Notes under the pieces: model-generated | What the model was told of the DNA's origin: nothing | What the model saw: the letters and a program-made list of their open reading frames with translations, nothing else | The model's database searches: none | Part shown: one piece after another, positions 16,127 through 24,892 of the stretch | Layout of the letters: every line of letters begins with the position of its first letter | Position numbering within the stretch: position 1 is the first letter of the stretch | Position numbers and translations under genes: made by a program | Assembly (NCBI GenBank): GCA_018814355.1 | Contig: JAHIZT010000105.1 | Coordinates: 1-35,960, forward strand | Direction of reading: 5' to 3' | Source of the DNA: Candidatus Thermoplasmatota archaeon | GTDB taxonomy: Archaea > Thermoplasmatota > Thermoplasmata > UBA10834 | Length of the DNA: 35,960 nt

Positions 16127-16516
16127 TCAGTATACGAACGCCAGCAGCTTGCCGCCGACGCCTCCATTCCTGGCATCCATGTGAGTCACGACGCCCTTGG
16201 TGGTCGTGAGTATGAGCACCCCGAAGTCCTGCGCGGGCAGGTACCTCGATTCGTACTTCTCCAGGTCTGCTACCTTGACCGAGTACCTCGGCCTGATGAC
16301 TCCGCAGTCGTTTATCTGACCCGATAGGGCGACCTTGAACATCCTGCTTCGGCCATCCTCCACGAGCTCGAACTGCCTGATGTAGCCGCTCTCCTGCATG
16401 ACCTTGAGAACGCGACCGATTAGCATCGAGGAGGGTCGGACGATGCACTCGCCCTTGCCTACCTTCTCGGCGTTCTTGATGACCGCCATCGCGTCGTTGA
16501 GCGTGTCGTGTTGCAT
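16127..16516 (-). CDS. rps8: ribosomal protein uS8
   Basis: The 129-residue small-subunit protein binds the central domain of 16S rRNA. It opens with TLNDAMAVIKNAEKVGK and ends with TTTKGVVTHMDARNGGVGGKLLAFVY, the archaeal form of the S8 C-terminal motif. GGTGAG lies just upstream of the ATG. It follows S14 after 11 nt. Confidence 0.95.
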   Translation of the reverse strand: MQHDTLNDAMAVIKNAEKVGKGECIVRPSSMLIGRVLKVMQESGYIRQFELVEDGRSRMFKVALSGQINDCGVIRPRYSVKVADLEKYESRYLPAQDFGVLILTTTKGVVTHMDARNGGVGGKLLAFVY

Positions 16517-16527
16517 GTCATCTCACC

Positions 16528-16674
16528 TCATGAGTACTTCCTGAATCCGATGTTGGGAGCGATCTCCCTGAAGCACTGCCTGCACAGGTGCATCCCGTAT
16601 CTTCGGATGATGCCCCTCTTCCTTCCGCATCTGGTGCATCCGACAGTCCTTCCAAACTTCTTCTTGGGCTTCAA
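16528..16674 (-). CDS. rps14: ribosomal protein uS14, zinc type
   Basis: This 48-residue zinc-ribbon S14 has C13-x2-C16 (CTRC) and C31-x2-C34 (CRQC) and the standard ending [13 protein letters not shown]. It is easy to miss because it is short and starts with TTG: the codon at 16674 shares TTGA with the stop of L5. No ATG exists in frame upstream of the conserved core. Its place between L5 and S8 is the universal one. Confidence 0.93.
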   Translation of the reverse strand: MKPKKKFGRTVGCTRCGRKRGIIRRYGMHLCRQCFREIAPNIGFRKYS

Positions 16675-17189
16675 TCGACCACCTCCACACCGAACTTCGA
16701 CTTGACGAACTCGACGCCCTCCTTCCGAGCGACCCTGTGGTGCTTCGAGATTCTGCCCCGCAGGATCTTCCTCTTCTGGACCCTCTTGCCTGCCCTGCCT
16801 ATGGACGAGCAGACGTCCAGGCCGAATATGCCGATCTCGGGGTCGTACTTCATTCCCGGGAAGTCCGTGTAGTCCTGAATTCCGAACGAGAAGTTCCCCG
16901 CGGGGTCGAAAGAGTAGGTAGCGAGCCTGTTCTCCTTGATCCAGAAGGCCTTCTTGACGAACTCCTCAGCCTCCTTGCCCCTTAGCGTGACCTTGCATCC
17001 TATCTGCATGCCCTCCCTTAGGCCCAGGTCTCTATTGGTGACCTTTGCGACGGTCCTCACAGGCTTCTTGCCGGTGATCATCTTCAGGACCTTCTCCGCC
17101 TTCAAGAGTCTCTCGCCAGCGTCACCTACGCCGATGTTGACGACGGTCTTCTCCAGGCGGATGTCCCTCATCTTGTTGGCTTCGGTCAT
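16671..17189 (-). CDS. rpl5: ribosomal protein uL5
   Basis: 5S rRNA-binding large-subunit protein of 172 residues. Conserved segments include [21 protein letters not shown] near the start and the [11 protein letters not shown] loop. The C-terminal part ([24 protein letters not shown]) is the archaeal extension. The ATG overlaps the S4e stop by 4 nt (ATGA). Confidence 0.95.
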   Translation of the reverse strand: MTEANKMRDIRLEKTVVNIGVGDAGERLLKAEKVLKMITGKKPVRTVAKVTNRDLGLREGMQIGCKVTLRGKEAEEFVKKAFWIKENRLATYSFDPAGNFSFGIQDYTDFPGMKYDPEIGIFGLDVCSSIGRAGKRVQKRKILRGRISKHHRVARKEGVEFVKSKFGVEVVD

Positions 17190-17896
17190 GCGGCCTTCGC
17201 CTCCACCAGCTTGATCTCCGGGGCCTTGTCGCCGACCACGAAGACATTCTCCTTGATCGTGCTGAACCCCTCCTTGAATGTGACGAGGTTTGGCGCCGAC
17301 CCTCTCCTTATCTGGTAGTTCTCGACTGTCTGTAAGCTACCAGGGTGCGAACCACCGATGAGTAGAGCCATGCTGCCCTTCTCGAGCTTGAAGTCCTTGA
17401 CCAGCTTCTGCGAAGGCACATCGATCTTGAGCACATCGCCGGTCTTGTACTGGTCCTTTGCCAGGATCATGCACCTTCCATCGTGCAGGTTCAGCTGCAC
17501 CTTGCCCTTCTTGATGACCTTCTTTCCGTCGATGCGCGCGAGCTTCCAACCCTTCTCGGAATCGTCGATCGCAACAAGCTTCAGCTGCGACTTGTAGTCG
17601 ACGAGCATCCTGTAGCTCTGCTTCGTCTTGAGGATCGTGACGACGTCCATCAATCCGACTGGGTACTTGTAGTTCGTAACGACCTTGCCATCGACCGAGA
17701 CGCCTCGGCTCCCGATGATGAACCTTGCCTCTCTGGCGTTGTCGCACAGCTTCAGCATGTCGCGCACGACTGCGAGCAGAGGCATCGACTCCCTTGTCCC
17801 GTGGGGTCCTGGAGCCGGCTTCGTCACCCAGTGGCTGGTCTTCCTCGGGATCGCCCAGCTGTTCGGTGCCGCCATTCTCTTGATGTGCTTCTTCAT
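17186..17896 (-). CDS. rps4e: ribosomal protein eS4
   Basis: Archaeal/eukaryotic S4e of 236 residues, with basic N-terminus KKHIKRMAAPNSWAIPRKTS, an S4-like RNA-binding segment (RFIIGSRGVSVDGKVVTNYKYPVGLMD) and a C-terminal KOW-like domain (LLIGGSHPG and after). It lies one base after L24, its normal archaeal location. Confidence 0.95.
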   Translation of the reverse strand: MKKHIKRMAAPNSWAIPRKTSHWVTKPAPGPHGTRESMPLLAVVRDMLKLCDNAREARFIIGSRGVSVDGKVVTNYKYPVGLMDVVTILKTKQSYRMLVDYKSQLKLVAIDDSEKGWKLARIDGKKVIKKGKVQLNLHDGRCMILAKDQYKTGDVLKIDVPSQKLVKDFKLEKGSMALLIGGSHPGSLQTVENYQIRRGSAPNLVTFKEGFSTIKENVFVVGDKAPEIKLVEAKAA

Positions 17897-17897
17897 C

Positions 17898-18278
17898 TCA
17901 GCTCACGCCTCCTTTCAGGCTGTCCAGCTTCTCCTTTCTCCAAGGATCCGACAGGTCCAGCTTTGTCAGCACCACGTCCGATGGGTCGACCGGCTTCTGC
18001 TTCTGCGTGCCGTCCGCCTTCGGGATCGTGACGTTCTCAACAACTATCTTGCAGCTCTTCAGGTCCACGGACGCCACCTTCGCCTCCGATGCCCTGAAGT
18101 CCTTGTTCCCTCTGAGGATCTTGACTGTGTCGCCCTTCCTAACTGGGAGCGAGCGAACGTTGTACTCTGTCATCAACGCGGAGTTCAGGTGCGCTGAGAC
18201 CATCCTCTTCTTCTTGTGCAGGGGCGCGTTCGCCCTCCACTTCCTCTGCTTTCTCGCCTTAGTGCTCGTGGTAACCAT
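17898..18278 (-). CDS. rpl24: ribosomal protein uL24
   Basis: The 126-residue large-subunit assembly initiator has a KOW motif in VRKGDTVKILRGNKDFRA and the archaeal/L26-like N-terminus KARKQRKWRANAPLHKKKRM. ATG 18278 is chosen over GTG 18287 because GTGAG lies just upstream of it. The gap to L14 is 13 nt. Confidence 0.95.
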   Translation of the reverse strand: MVTTSTKARKQRKWRANAPLHKKKRMVSAHLNSALMTEYNVRSLPVRKGDTVKILRGNKDFRASEAKVASVDLKSCKIVVENVTIPKADGTQKQKPVDPSDVVLTKLDLSDPWRKEKLDSLKGGVS

Positions 18279-18291
18279 GGCACTCACATCC

Positions 18292-18690
18292 CTACACTAT
18301 CATCGAGGCCGTCGCTGCGATCCTCGGCCACCTCTCAGCGGCCTCCCTCGCAACCGGTCCCTTGATGTCCGTTCCTTTTGTCTCGCCCGTCTCGGTGACG
18401 AGCACCACAGCGTTGTCCTCGAACTGGACCATCGTGCCCTCGGGCCTCCTGAACGCCCGTTTCTGGCGGACGATGACCGCCCTGAACAGCTGTTTCCTCG
18501 TCTCGGGCGAGCCCTTCTTGACTGTGACGACGCACACCTCTCCGAGGGCAGCGTTCGGGTACCTTCTCTTGGTTCCGTGGTATTTCGGCACGGCGACGAC
18601 CTGGACGATCTTGGCGCCGCTGTTGTCTATGCAGTCCAACCTCGCCCCGGTCGGTATGCCCCTCGTCTGTCTTCCTGGGATGCCTTTCAT
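18292..18690 (-). CDS. rpl14: ribosomal protein uL14
   Basis: The 132-residue protein sits at the subunit interface. It shows GARLDCIDNSGAKIVQVVAV and KKGSPETRKQLFRAVIVRQKR, both diagnostic of L14. ATG 18690 is preceded by GGTGAG at 4 nt; the GTG at 18699 is less likely. The end RIAATASMIV is typical. Confidence 0.95.
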   Translation of the reverse strand: MKGIPGRQTRGIPTGARLDCIDNSGAKIVQVVAVPKYHGTKRRYPNAALGEVCVVTVKKGSPETRKQLFRAVIVRQKRAFRRPEGTMVQFEDNAVVLVTETGETKGTDIKGPVAREAAERWPRIAATASMIV

Positions 18691-18699
18691 CGCGCTCAC

Positions 18700-19053
18700 C
18701 TACTTCTTCTCGATGACTACGTATGACACTCTCTTGCTCAGTGGCCGGCACTCCATGATGCTGACCTCGTCTCCGAGCTTGACCTGAAAGCATGGGGGAG
18801 AGTGCGCGAGGTACCTGCTCGTGCGCTTCTCGTACCTCTCGTACTTCGGTACGTACCTCATGTACTCCCTCTCGATGACAACCGTGCTCTGCATCTTCGT
18901 GGAGACAGCGGTGCCGTTGAGCACCGTGCCTCTGACCGACATCTGTCCGTGGAACGGGCAGTGGCTGTCCTTGCACGTCCCCTTCGGTGGCTCGACATCG
19001 AGTCCTATATCCTTCACGCCGGGTTTGGCCGCCCTCTTGACCTTCTCTGCCAT
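18700..19053 (-). CDS. rps17: ribosomal protein uS17
   Basis: The 117-residue archaeal S17 has the DSHCPFHGQMSVRG segment of the archaeal/S11 family and the RNA-binding part IEREYMRYVPKYERYEKRTSRY. The C-terminal PLSKRVSYVVIEKK is standard. The N-terminal 25 residues (Lys/Pro-rich) are slightly extended. Confidence 0.95.
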   Translation of the reverse strand: MAEKVKRAAKPGVKDIGLDVEPPKGTCKDSHCPFHGQMSVRGTVLNGTAVSTKMQSTVVIEREYMRYVPKYERYEKRTSRYLAHSPPCFQVKLGDEVSIMECRPLSKRVSYVVIEKK

Positions 19054-19064
19054 CGCATCTCACC

Positions 19065-19328
19065 CTACCGCACTTTCTTGATCCTGTCCTCAGGTCTGAA
19101 CTTGATTTCCTTGCCGGAGACAATGTGGGTTTCCTGGCCTTCAACGAACTTGAACCTGCAGCAGTCCTTGGGCACCATCTTCTCAGCCCCGTCCTGCTCT
19201 ATCGTGAATGTGTTCCTGGTCTCGTCCACGACCTTTCCCTTGACGCCGACATACTCGGCGCAGGTCGATTCCAGGACCTCTACTCCAAGTCCGATGAACT
19301 CCCGTCTCCGGAAATCTCCTACACTCAT
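19065..19328 (-). CDS. rnp1: RNase P protein component 1 (Rpp29/Pop4 family)
   Basis: Subunit of archaeal RNase P, which trims tRNA 5' ends. The 87 residues include EFIGLGVEVLES, GVKGKVVDETRNTF and KFRPEDRIKK, the conserved Sm-like barrel pieces of Rpp29. Placement between aIF1 and S17 is the usual archaeal arrangement and supports the call. Confidence 0.9.
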   Translation of the reverse strand: MSVGDFRRREFIGLGVEVLESTCAEYVGVKGKVVDETRNTFTIEQDGAEKMVPKDCCRFKFVEGQETHIVSGKEIKFRPEDRIKKVR

Positions 19329-19340
19329 GCTCGGTTTCCT

Positions 19341-19634
19341 TCACTCCACGGAGAACCCCAGCTCCTCGAGGACCTCTTTGACCTTCCTCTTGTGCTCGCC
19401 CTGCAGCTCGATCCGCCCTTCCTTGGCGGTCCCGCCTGCAGCGCACCTGGTCTTGAGCTTCCTTGCGAGGTCGTTCAGATCAATGTCCGTCGCATCGATT
19501 CCATCGACGACGGTCACGATCTTGCCGTACCTTCTGGTGTCCGTGAGTATCCGTATCTTCTGCTGCTCCTTCGCTATCTGCTCACACATGCACAGCTCTT
19601 CGGGCAGCCCACATACCGAGCAAATTCCTGCCAT
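19341..19634 (-). CDS. translation initiation factor aIF1 (SUI1/eIF1 family)
   Basis: Start-codon fidelity factor acting on the small subunit. The 97 residues have an N-terminal Cys cluster ([13 protein letters not shown], residues 5-17), a probable zinc knuckle typical of archaeal aIF1. The SUI1 core follows ([41 protein letters not shown]). ATG shares one base with the L29 stop (TAATG). Confidence 0.92.
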   Translation of the reverse strand: MAGICSVCGLPEELCMCEQIAKEQQKIRILTDTRRYGKIVTVVDGIDATDIDLNDLARKLKTRCAAGGTAKEGRIELQGEHKRKVKEVLEELGFSVE

Positions 19635-19948
19635 TACTTCTTCTCCTCCTTCTTCGGCTTCTCAGCCTTCTCCTTCTTCACGTTGGGTTTCGGCTTATCC
19701 TTGTTCGCTTCGTTCGCGAGCTTCTTGGGGCCGGCTTTGACGGCCTCTGCCACATCTATCTCGCGCATGATCGTGTGAATTCGGGCCACGTTCGTCCTCA
19801 GCGCCCTGATCTTGCCAGGACTCGAGGGCGCGCCGCCCATCGCGGCTATGCCTCTCTCGTGCATCAGCTCGTCGTTGATCTCCTTGAACTTGGCCATCAG
19901 GTCGTCCGGCCTCATGGCCCTGATCTCCTTCGGCTTCAACAGCGCCAT
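19634..19948 (-). CDS. rpl29: ribosomal protein uL29 with lysine-rich tail
   Basis: The L29 coiled-hairpin core fills residues 1-72 ([10 protein letters not shown], then [13 protein letters not shown] and [18 protein letters not shown]). A Lys/Glu/Pro tail of about 30 residues follows, making 104 in total against about 65-70 usual. L29 sits near the polypeptide exit tunnel, where the tail might contact targeting factors; that is inference. It overlaps aIF1 by one base. Confidence 0.93.
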   Translation of the reverse strand: MALLKPKEIRAMRPDDLMAKFKEINDELMHERGIAAMGGAPSSPGKIRALRTNVARIHTIMREIDVAEAVKAGPKKLANEANKDKPKPNVKKEKAEKPKKEEKK

Positions 19949-19953
19949 CCTCT

Positions 19954-20943
19954 TCAGGCCTCCTTGCTCCCTTCAGGCTCGGGCTTCTTCTCCTCTTTCT
20001 TCACCGGGACTTCTGCCAAAGGTGCCGTCTTCTCAGGAACTGTTATCGCCTGGACCGGCGCCTGCGTGATCGCGCCCTCAGCCGGTTTCGCGACGGGGGC
20101 GGTCTCCTTCTTCTTCCGCTTCCGGACTGGTTTATTCTCCTCACCCGGTGCTCCGGGTGCAACCGGTGCCGGCGGAGCGGATCCTTCGCCCGCCTTCTTC
20201 TTGAACCTCGGCTTCTTCGGCTTGGCGGCCGCCTCCGTGGTCGCCGTCTTCCTGAGCTCCTCGACCGCCTGGGCAGCCTTCTGCTCCTCTGCCTTGACTT
20301 CGGCGGCCGGCACGGCTGGTGCCTGAGTCGCCGGTGCTGGAGTCTCTGGCGGCGGGATGATGTCGATCTCGTCTGGCAGTCTGGCATTCTGGTCCATGAT
20401 CTGCACCGTCACGCCTATGACGCCGGGCTTGAGTTTCGCGGCCGCGAAGCCTTGGTGCATAAAATTCAGTTTCGCCTCGCCACAGTACTTTATGTGGCCC
20501 TCCTTGAACTTCACCGTCCTGTGCCTCTGGCCAGTGAGCTTGCCAGCGATTATCACCTGACAGCCCCTGGCTCCAGAGTCTATGATTCTCCGAACGGTCG
20601 AGTGGCCAGCGCGCCTGAAGTGCCAGCCCCGCTCGAGCGCGTTGGCAAGCTTCTCTGCCATGATCTGCGCGTTCAGGTTCGGATTCTCCACCTCCTGGAC
20701 CTCGATCTGCGGGTTGTTGAAGTTGAAATTCTCCTCGATTGCGCGGGTCAGGCTCTTGATCGACTCTCCCCTCCGGCCGATGACGAGCCCCGGGCGTTCG
20801 GTGATCAGTGTCACACGCGTGCCCATAGGGGTTCTTTGGACGTCCAGCCCTCCGAACCCAGCCCTGCCGACCTTGCTCATCAGGAACTCTTTCAGCAGGA
20901 CCCTTCGGATGTTCTCAGTGACGAACTTTCTCTCGCTTGCCAT
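19954..20943 (-). CDS. rps3: ribosomal protein uS3 with long disordered C-terminus
   Basis: Residues 1-205 are a normal archaeal S3: a type 2 KH domain containing GLVIGRRGESIKSLTRAIEE and a C-domain with RGCQVIIAGKLTGQRHRTVKF. Residues about 210-329 form an Ala/Pro/Lys/Glu-rich low-complexity tail, so the protein is roughly 100 residues longer than most archaeal S3. The frame and codon use stay consistent to the stop, so this is not a frameshift. Confidence 0.95.
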   Translation of the reverse strand: MASERKFVTENIRRVLLKEFLMSKVGRAGFGGLDVQRTPMGTRVTLITERPGLVIGRRGESIKSLTRAIEENFNFNNPQIEVQEVENPNLNAQIMAEKLANALERGWHFRRAGHSTVRRIIDSGARGCQVIIAGKLTGQRHRTVKFKEGHIKYCGEAKLNFMHQGFAAAKLKPGVIGVTVQIMDQNARLPDEIDIIPPPETPAPATQAPAVPAAEVKAEEQKAAQAVEELRKTATTEAAAKPKKPRFKKKAGEGSAPPAPVAPGAPGEENKPVRKRKKKETAPVAKPAEGAITQAPVQAITVPEKTAPLAEVPVKKEEKKPEPEGSKEA

Positions 20944-20966
20944 TCTGATACCTCCACAAGGCCGTC

Positions 20967-21416
20967 CTAGAACGCCTCGACCTCCTCAAGGATGACCTCT
21001 ATGTTCGTAGTCTGATCGTTCCAGGGCGTGCTCCTGCCCTGCGCCCTCGGCATGAACGACTTCTGAATCCTCCCTCTGTGGGCTGCGGCAATCTTGACTC
21101 GCATGTTTTCAGCGTCCAGGCCTTTGTACTCTGCATTCGACTGGGCGCTCTCGAGGACCTTGAGTATGGCCTTGGCGGCATTCTTCGGGAACCTGCCAGG
21201 GCCGACCTTCGGCTTCGGGTTCAGATACAACTTGAATCGTGTGTATGGAACAGGAGTCTTGATGTCGACGACCTCTTTCAGGTACTTCTTCGCGTCATCG
21301 ACCTTCATGCCCTTCAGCATCTTGCAGACCTCTCGACAGTGCTTCGGTGACACGCCGATCTCAATCCCGAGCGCCTTCGAGGTCTTCTCCGGGTCCGAAT
21401 CCATTGAGTATCCCAT
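20967..21416 (-). CDS. rpl22: ribosomal protein uL22
   Basis: The 149-residue L22 lines the exit tunnel. It shows ALGIEIGVSPKHCREVCKMLKGM, KNAAKAILKVLESAQSNAEYKGL and the tunnel loop RAQGRSTPWNDQTTNIEVILEE. Length and order (between S19 and S3) are standard for archaea. Confidence 0.95.
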   Translation of the reverse strand: MGYSMDSDPEKTSKALGIEIGVSPKHCREVCKMLKGMKVDDAKKYLKEVVDIKTPVPYTRFKLYLNPKPKVGPGRFPKNAAKAILKVLESAQSNAEYKGLDAENMRVKIAAAHRGRIQKSFMPRAQGRSTPWNDQTTNIEVILEEVEAF

Positions 21417-21431
21417 TGTTCTCGACCTCCC

Positions 21432-22070
21432 TCACTTCAGCGGCATGAACTTGGATGATCTGGTAGCACCTACACCCAGTCCAGAGTGCCTCACGGATCT
21501 CCTGGTCATGGAGAACTCGCCCAGCGCGTGTCCGATCATCTCCGGCTTGATGTCAACAGGTGAGAACTCCTTGCCGTTGTAGACATGGACCGTCTTGCCA
21601 ACGAACTCGGGCAGCACCGGGATCTCCCTCCTGTGCGTCCTGACGGGTCCGCCGGCTACTCTTAGCCTCCTCACGAACGCCTCCTGCTCGGTGTTCAGGC
21701 CCCTGATGTAAGTCCTCCGGGCCCTGGCCGGCAGCAGCTCGATGATATCCGCGAACGGAAGCTTCAGGAGCTCTTCCATCGTGTGCCCACGGTATGTGAA
21801 CTCCTTCTTTCTGCGAGCTTGGATCTGGCTCTTCTTCTTCCTCATCTTCCTTCTTGCGGCCTTGGCAGATCCCTGATGCCTCGCGGAGGGTTTGATCTTC
21901 TTCTCCGGCGGAGCGACTGAAGGCGCGCCCACGGCCGGGGTGGCTGCTGGTGCCACAGTTCCAGCCTTCGGTGCAGCCGCTGGGACCTTTGCTGCGCCCT
22001 TGTCGGCTGCTGGTGCTTTCGCGCCCGCCTTCGGTGCCTCTTCCTTCTTCTTTTTCTTCTCGTCGGCCAT
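21432..22070 (-). CDS. rps19: ribosomal protein uS19 with N-terminal low-complexity extension
   Basis: The conserved S19 part begins near residue 85 (KEFTYRGHTMEELLKLPFADIIELLPARARR) and ends with GEFSMTRRSVRHSGLGVGATRSSKF, matching archaeal S19/eukaryotic S15. The first 75 residues are Ala/Pro/Lys-rich. The result is 212 residues against about 130-150 usual. The extension keeps the same frame and base use as the core. Confidence 0.94.
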   Translation of the reverse strand: MADEKKKKKEEAPKAGAKAPAADKGAAKVPAAAPKAGTVAPAATPAVGAPSVAPPEKKIKPSARHQGSAKAARRKMRKKKSQIQARRKKEFTYRGHTMEELLKLPFADIIELLPARARRTYIRGLNTEQEAFVRRLRVAGGPVRTHRREIPVLPEFVGKTVHVYNGKEFSPVDIKPEMIGHALGEFSMTRRSVRHSGLGVGATRSSKFMPLK

Positions 22071-22073
22071 TCA

Positions 22074-22775
22074 TCACACCTTCTTCTTCTTTCTCTGTGG
22101 GGCCAGCCTACCGACCTTCCTCCCGGGAGGAGTGTTCCTACCGACGCTGGATTGGGTACCGACGTGCGGGTGGCCACCGCCACCGTGCGGGTGGTTGACC
22201 GAGTTCATCGCTACGCCTTTGACCTTGAAGTAGGCCTTCGCCTTGCCGTGGTAAGCCCAGAACTTCTTGCCGGATTTCACGAACGGCTTATCCTTGTGCC
22301 CTCCACCTGAGACGAGGCCGACCGTCGCCAAGCACTTGTTGTCGACCTCCTTGAACTTGCCAGAGGGCATCAGAAGGACCGTCTTCGCGCCCTGCGTGAC
22401 GATCGTGGCTGCAGTGCCCGCGGTCCTCGCGAACTTGCCGCCATCGCCTGGTTGCGACTCGATGTTGTACACGATCGTTCCCTCGGGCAGGTTTCCCACG
22501 GGCATCGTGTTGCCTGCAACGACTGCGCCGCGCGTGCCGAAGCTGACCTCCTGGCCGACAGTCATCCCGTCGGGAGCGATCATGAACTGCTCGTTGTTTC
22601 CGTACATGACCTTCGCCAAGGGCGCTATCCTGCCGGCCTCGTGGACGAGGTCCACCACCGTGCCAGTACCCTCCCTTATCTTCGGGTGGGTGGCGCTCGT
22701 GAACCTGAGATGTCTGGGGGACCTGTACCTTCCGAAGCCGCGTCCTCTTCTCTGAGTGATTAGTCTCTTTCCCAT
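22074..22775 (-). CDS. rpl2: ribosomal protein uL2
   Basis: The 233-residue protein is needed for subunit joining and peptidyl transfer. The conserved His-rich loop VNHPHGGGGHPHVG is intact near residue 195, as is the N-terminal basic part RLITQRRGRGFGRYRSP. It starts 11 nt after L23. Confidence 0.96.
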   Translation of the reverse strand: MGKRLITQRRGRGFGRYRSPRHLRFTSATHPKIREGTGTVVDLVHEAGRIAPLAKVMYGNNEQFMIAPDGMTVGQEVSFGTRGAVVAGNTMPVGNLPEGTIVYNIESQPGDGGKFARTAGTAATIVTQGAKTVLLMPSGKFKEVDNKCLATVGLVSGGGHKDKPFVKSGKKFWAYHGKAKAYFKVKGVAMNSVNHPHGGGGHPHVGTQSSVGRNTPPGRKVGRLAPQRKKKKV

Positions 22776-22786
22776 GTCAGCACCGC

Positions 22787-23065
22787 CTAGAATATGCCGA
22801 TCCTCATGCCGATCTCCTCGGCAGAGTAGCCCTCCTTCAGCTTGATGATCGCGTGCTTGCCGTCCTTCATTAGCTTGATGTTTATCTTATCGACCTTCGC
22901 CTCGAACCGCTCCTCGAACGCCTTCTTGATGTCAGGCTTTCTTGCGTCCTTGCGGACTACGAACTCGAGCCTGTTGCCGTCCGTGAGGTCCTGGTTGGGC
23001 GTACCGGACATCGCATTCATGGTCTTCTCTGTCACGTACGGATGAAGAATGATGGTCCTTCTCAT
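22787..23065 (-). CDS. rpl23: ribosomal protein uL23
   Basis: The 92-residue exit-tunnel protein docks the signal recognition particle. It has HPYVTEKTMNAM at the N-terminus and NRLEFVVRKDARKPDIKKAFEERF, the family core. Its ATG overlaps the L4 stop by 4 nt. Confidence 0.95.
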   Translation of the reverse strand: MRRTIILHPYVTEKTMNAMSGTPNQDLTDGNRLEFVVRKDARKPDIKKAFEERFEAKVDKINIKLMKDGKHAIIKLKEGYSAEEIGMRIGIF

Positions 23066-23886
23066 CTATGCCACCCTCCTATCGTCTGGAGCGCGGTCTC
23101 AGTGACGAGCATCAGCCTTCCGGGTGCTCCTCCTGGTGCGAGCACGGACGCGTTGAGCTTGGTCGGTGTCGCGACCTCCACGCCTGGGAGATTCCTGACG
23201 CTCCTGCCACCGTCACATTCCTTGGAGATGACCACCAGGATGCTCCTAGGGGTCCTGAACCTCCGGCCCCTCATCTTGCCCCGGCCGGCCCGGACGTTCC
23301 TGCCATCGATGGCCCTCTGGACATCGTCGTAGACGCCGAGTGACAAGAGCGCCTTCACGGCATCCTGGGTCGTCTTGATCGATTCGAAATCGTCCTTGAC
23401 GACGACTGGCACCGTCAGCTTCTCATCGAACCTATGGCCCCTGGCCTTGACAAGCTCGAGGTTGCTCGTCGCGCTCAGGGCAGACAGCTTCCCCATCATG
23501 AGCTCCTTCTTGTTGATCTTCTTGCCAAGATCCTTGTCGACCTTTGGCGGGTGAGCGCGCCTGCCCCCGACATTGTTCGGAGACTGGGCCGCGGTCGAGC
23601 TGTTCATGAGCCTCTGGACCCTTGCCACGCCTCTGCCCTTCCCCCAGGTCTGAACGGAATGGCGCATGCCTGCGGTTGGTGACGGCGCGTACGGTTGCCT
23701 CGCGTTAGCCTCTATGGCGGTCACGGCCCTCCTGATGACGTCGGGCCTGAGTTCCGCCTTGAACACCTCCGGGAGAGACGCCTCACCGGACACCTTTCCC
23801 TCGAGGTCGTACACATTGAGCTTCCCTGGAGTGTGTTTTGGCTTCTCTTCCTCTGCCTTTATCTTCTTTGCTTTCTTCTCCGCCAT
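23062..23886 (-). CDS. rpl4: ribosomal protein uL4
   Basis: The 274-residue L4 has a Lys-rich first 20 residues, then the core VYDLEGKVSGEASLPEVFKAELR and the tunnel loop TWGKGRGVARVQRLMNSSTAAQSPN. The archaeal segments RNVRAGRGKMRGRRFRTPRS and GVEVATPTKLNASVLAPGG are clear. ATG 23886 is used; the TTG at 23913 lies inside the end of L3. Confidence 0.95.
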   Translation of the reverse strand: MAEKKAKKIKAEEEKPKHTPGKLNVYDLEGKVSGEASLPEVFKAELRPDVIRRAVTAIEANARQPYAPSPTAGMRHSVQTWGKGRGVARVQRLMNSSTAAQSPNNVGGRRAHPPKVDKDLGKKINKKELMMGKLSALSATSNLELVKARGHRFDEKLTVPVVVKDDFESIKTTQDAVKALLSLGVYDDVQRAIDGRNVRAGRGKMRGRRFRTPRSILVVISKECDGGRSVRNLPGVEVATPTKLNASVLAPGGAPGRLMLVTETALQTIGGWHR

Positions 23887-23890
23887 GAGC

Positions 23891-24892
23891 TCACACTCCC
23901 TGTTTTGATTCAAGAGATACGAATGTAACTTGCGGTGGTTCCGAGAGCTTCACGCCGATGGCCCGGACCGGCTCCCTCAGGCGGACCATCCTCTTCGACG
24001 GTCCCGGCACGGACCCGTGCAGTATGACGTAGCTGTTCCTCACGGTCCCGTAGTGCAAGAACCCGCCCTTCGGGGTGACCTCCTCGCCGTTCTCGCCGAT
24101 CTTGAGGACGCGCTTGTTCAGCTCGGTCCTCTGGTGGAAACCTATCTGGCCGCCCTGCGGGACGGTCGGCCTGACGTAGTTCGGCCTCTTGGTCCCGAGG
24201 GTACCCACTAGCCTCCTGTGCTTGCTGTTCTTGTGCATCAGGAGCTTCGTGCCCCACCTCTTGGTCGTGCCCTGCCACCCCTTTCCCTTGGTGATGGAGG
24301 CGACATCGACCATCTCTCCTTCCTTGATGAAATCTTTGATCGTCACAGCCTTGCCCAGGACGCCCTTGGCGTATGATAGCCGGTCGGCCATCTTTGCGCC
24401 ACCGATCCTGATCTCCATGAGCTCAGGCCTCTTCTTCGGCAGGCCACTGATGAGCACCGGCTGAGTGTACACGAGCGCGCGGACATCGTCGTACTCCAGC
24501 TTCTCCGCGGTTGCCCAGCCTGCCTTCTCATCGTACTCCTTCGGTATCGGCAGCCTGCGTGCGAGCTCCTTGTCCAGGTTCTTCGCCCACACCTCTCCTA
24601 TGGCCTTCCTGCCGTAGGCGGTGTCCTGGTAGAAGCGAACTGCGCACACTTTCACCGGCGGGACTTCCAGCACTGTGACGGGCACCTGGACTTCCTGCCC
24701 AGCAGTCGTGCTCCTGGGCCGAAAGTCCACGATGAAAGCGTGGGTCATCCCTGCTTTGTACCCGGCAAAGCCCTGGAGCTTCGCTCCGTCTGCTCCTTCT
24801 GGCCATTGGGAGATTCTGGCGGTTATGCTCCTGGCTCTCTTTCTCGGTGAGTAGCCCATTGAGCCCTTTCTTGGACGTCTTGTCTGTGGCAT
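23891..24892 (-). CDS. rpl3: ribosomal protein uL3
   Basis: The 333-residue archaeal L3 is the first gene of the S10/spc superoperon. Diagnostic segments are the N-terminal RPRKGSMGYSPRKRARS, GFAGYKAGMTHAFIVDF, the Trp-finger ITKGKGWQGTTKRWG and the C-terminal block with HKNSKHRRLVGTLG. GAGGG precedes the ATG by about 8 nt. It follows a structured leader of about 185 nt. Confidence 0.96.
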   Translation of the reverse strand: MPQTRRPRKGSMGYSPRKRARSITARISQWPEGADGAKLQGFAGYKAGMTHAFIVDFRPRSTTAGQEVQVPVTVLEVPPVKVCAVRFYQDTAYGRKAIGEVWAKNLDKELARRLPIPKEYDEKAGWATAEKLEYDDVRALVYTQPVLISGLPKKRPELMEIRIGGAKMADRLSYAKGVLGKAVTIKDFIKEGEMVDVASITKGKGWQGTTKRWGTKLLMHKNSKHRRLVGTLGTKRPNYVRPTVPQGGQIGFHQRTELNKRVLKIGENGEEVTPKGGFLHYGTVRNSYVILHGSVPGPSKRMVRLREPVRAIGVKLSEPPQVTFVSLESKQGV

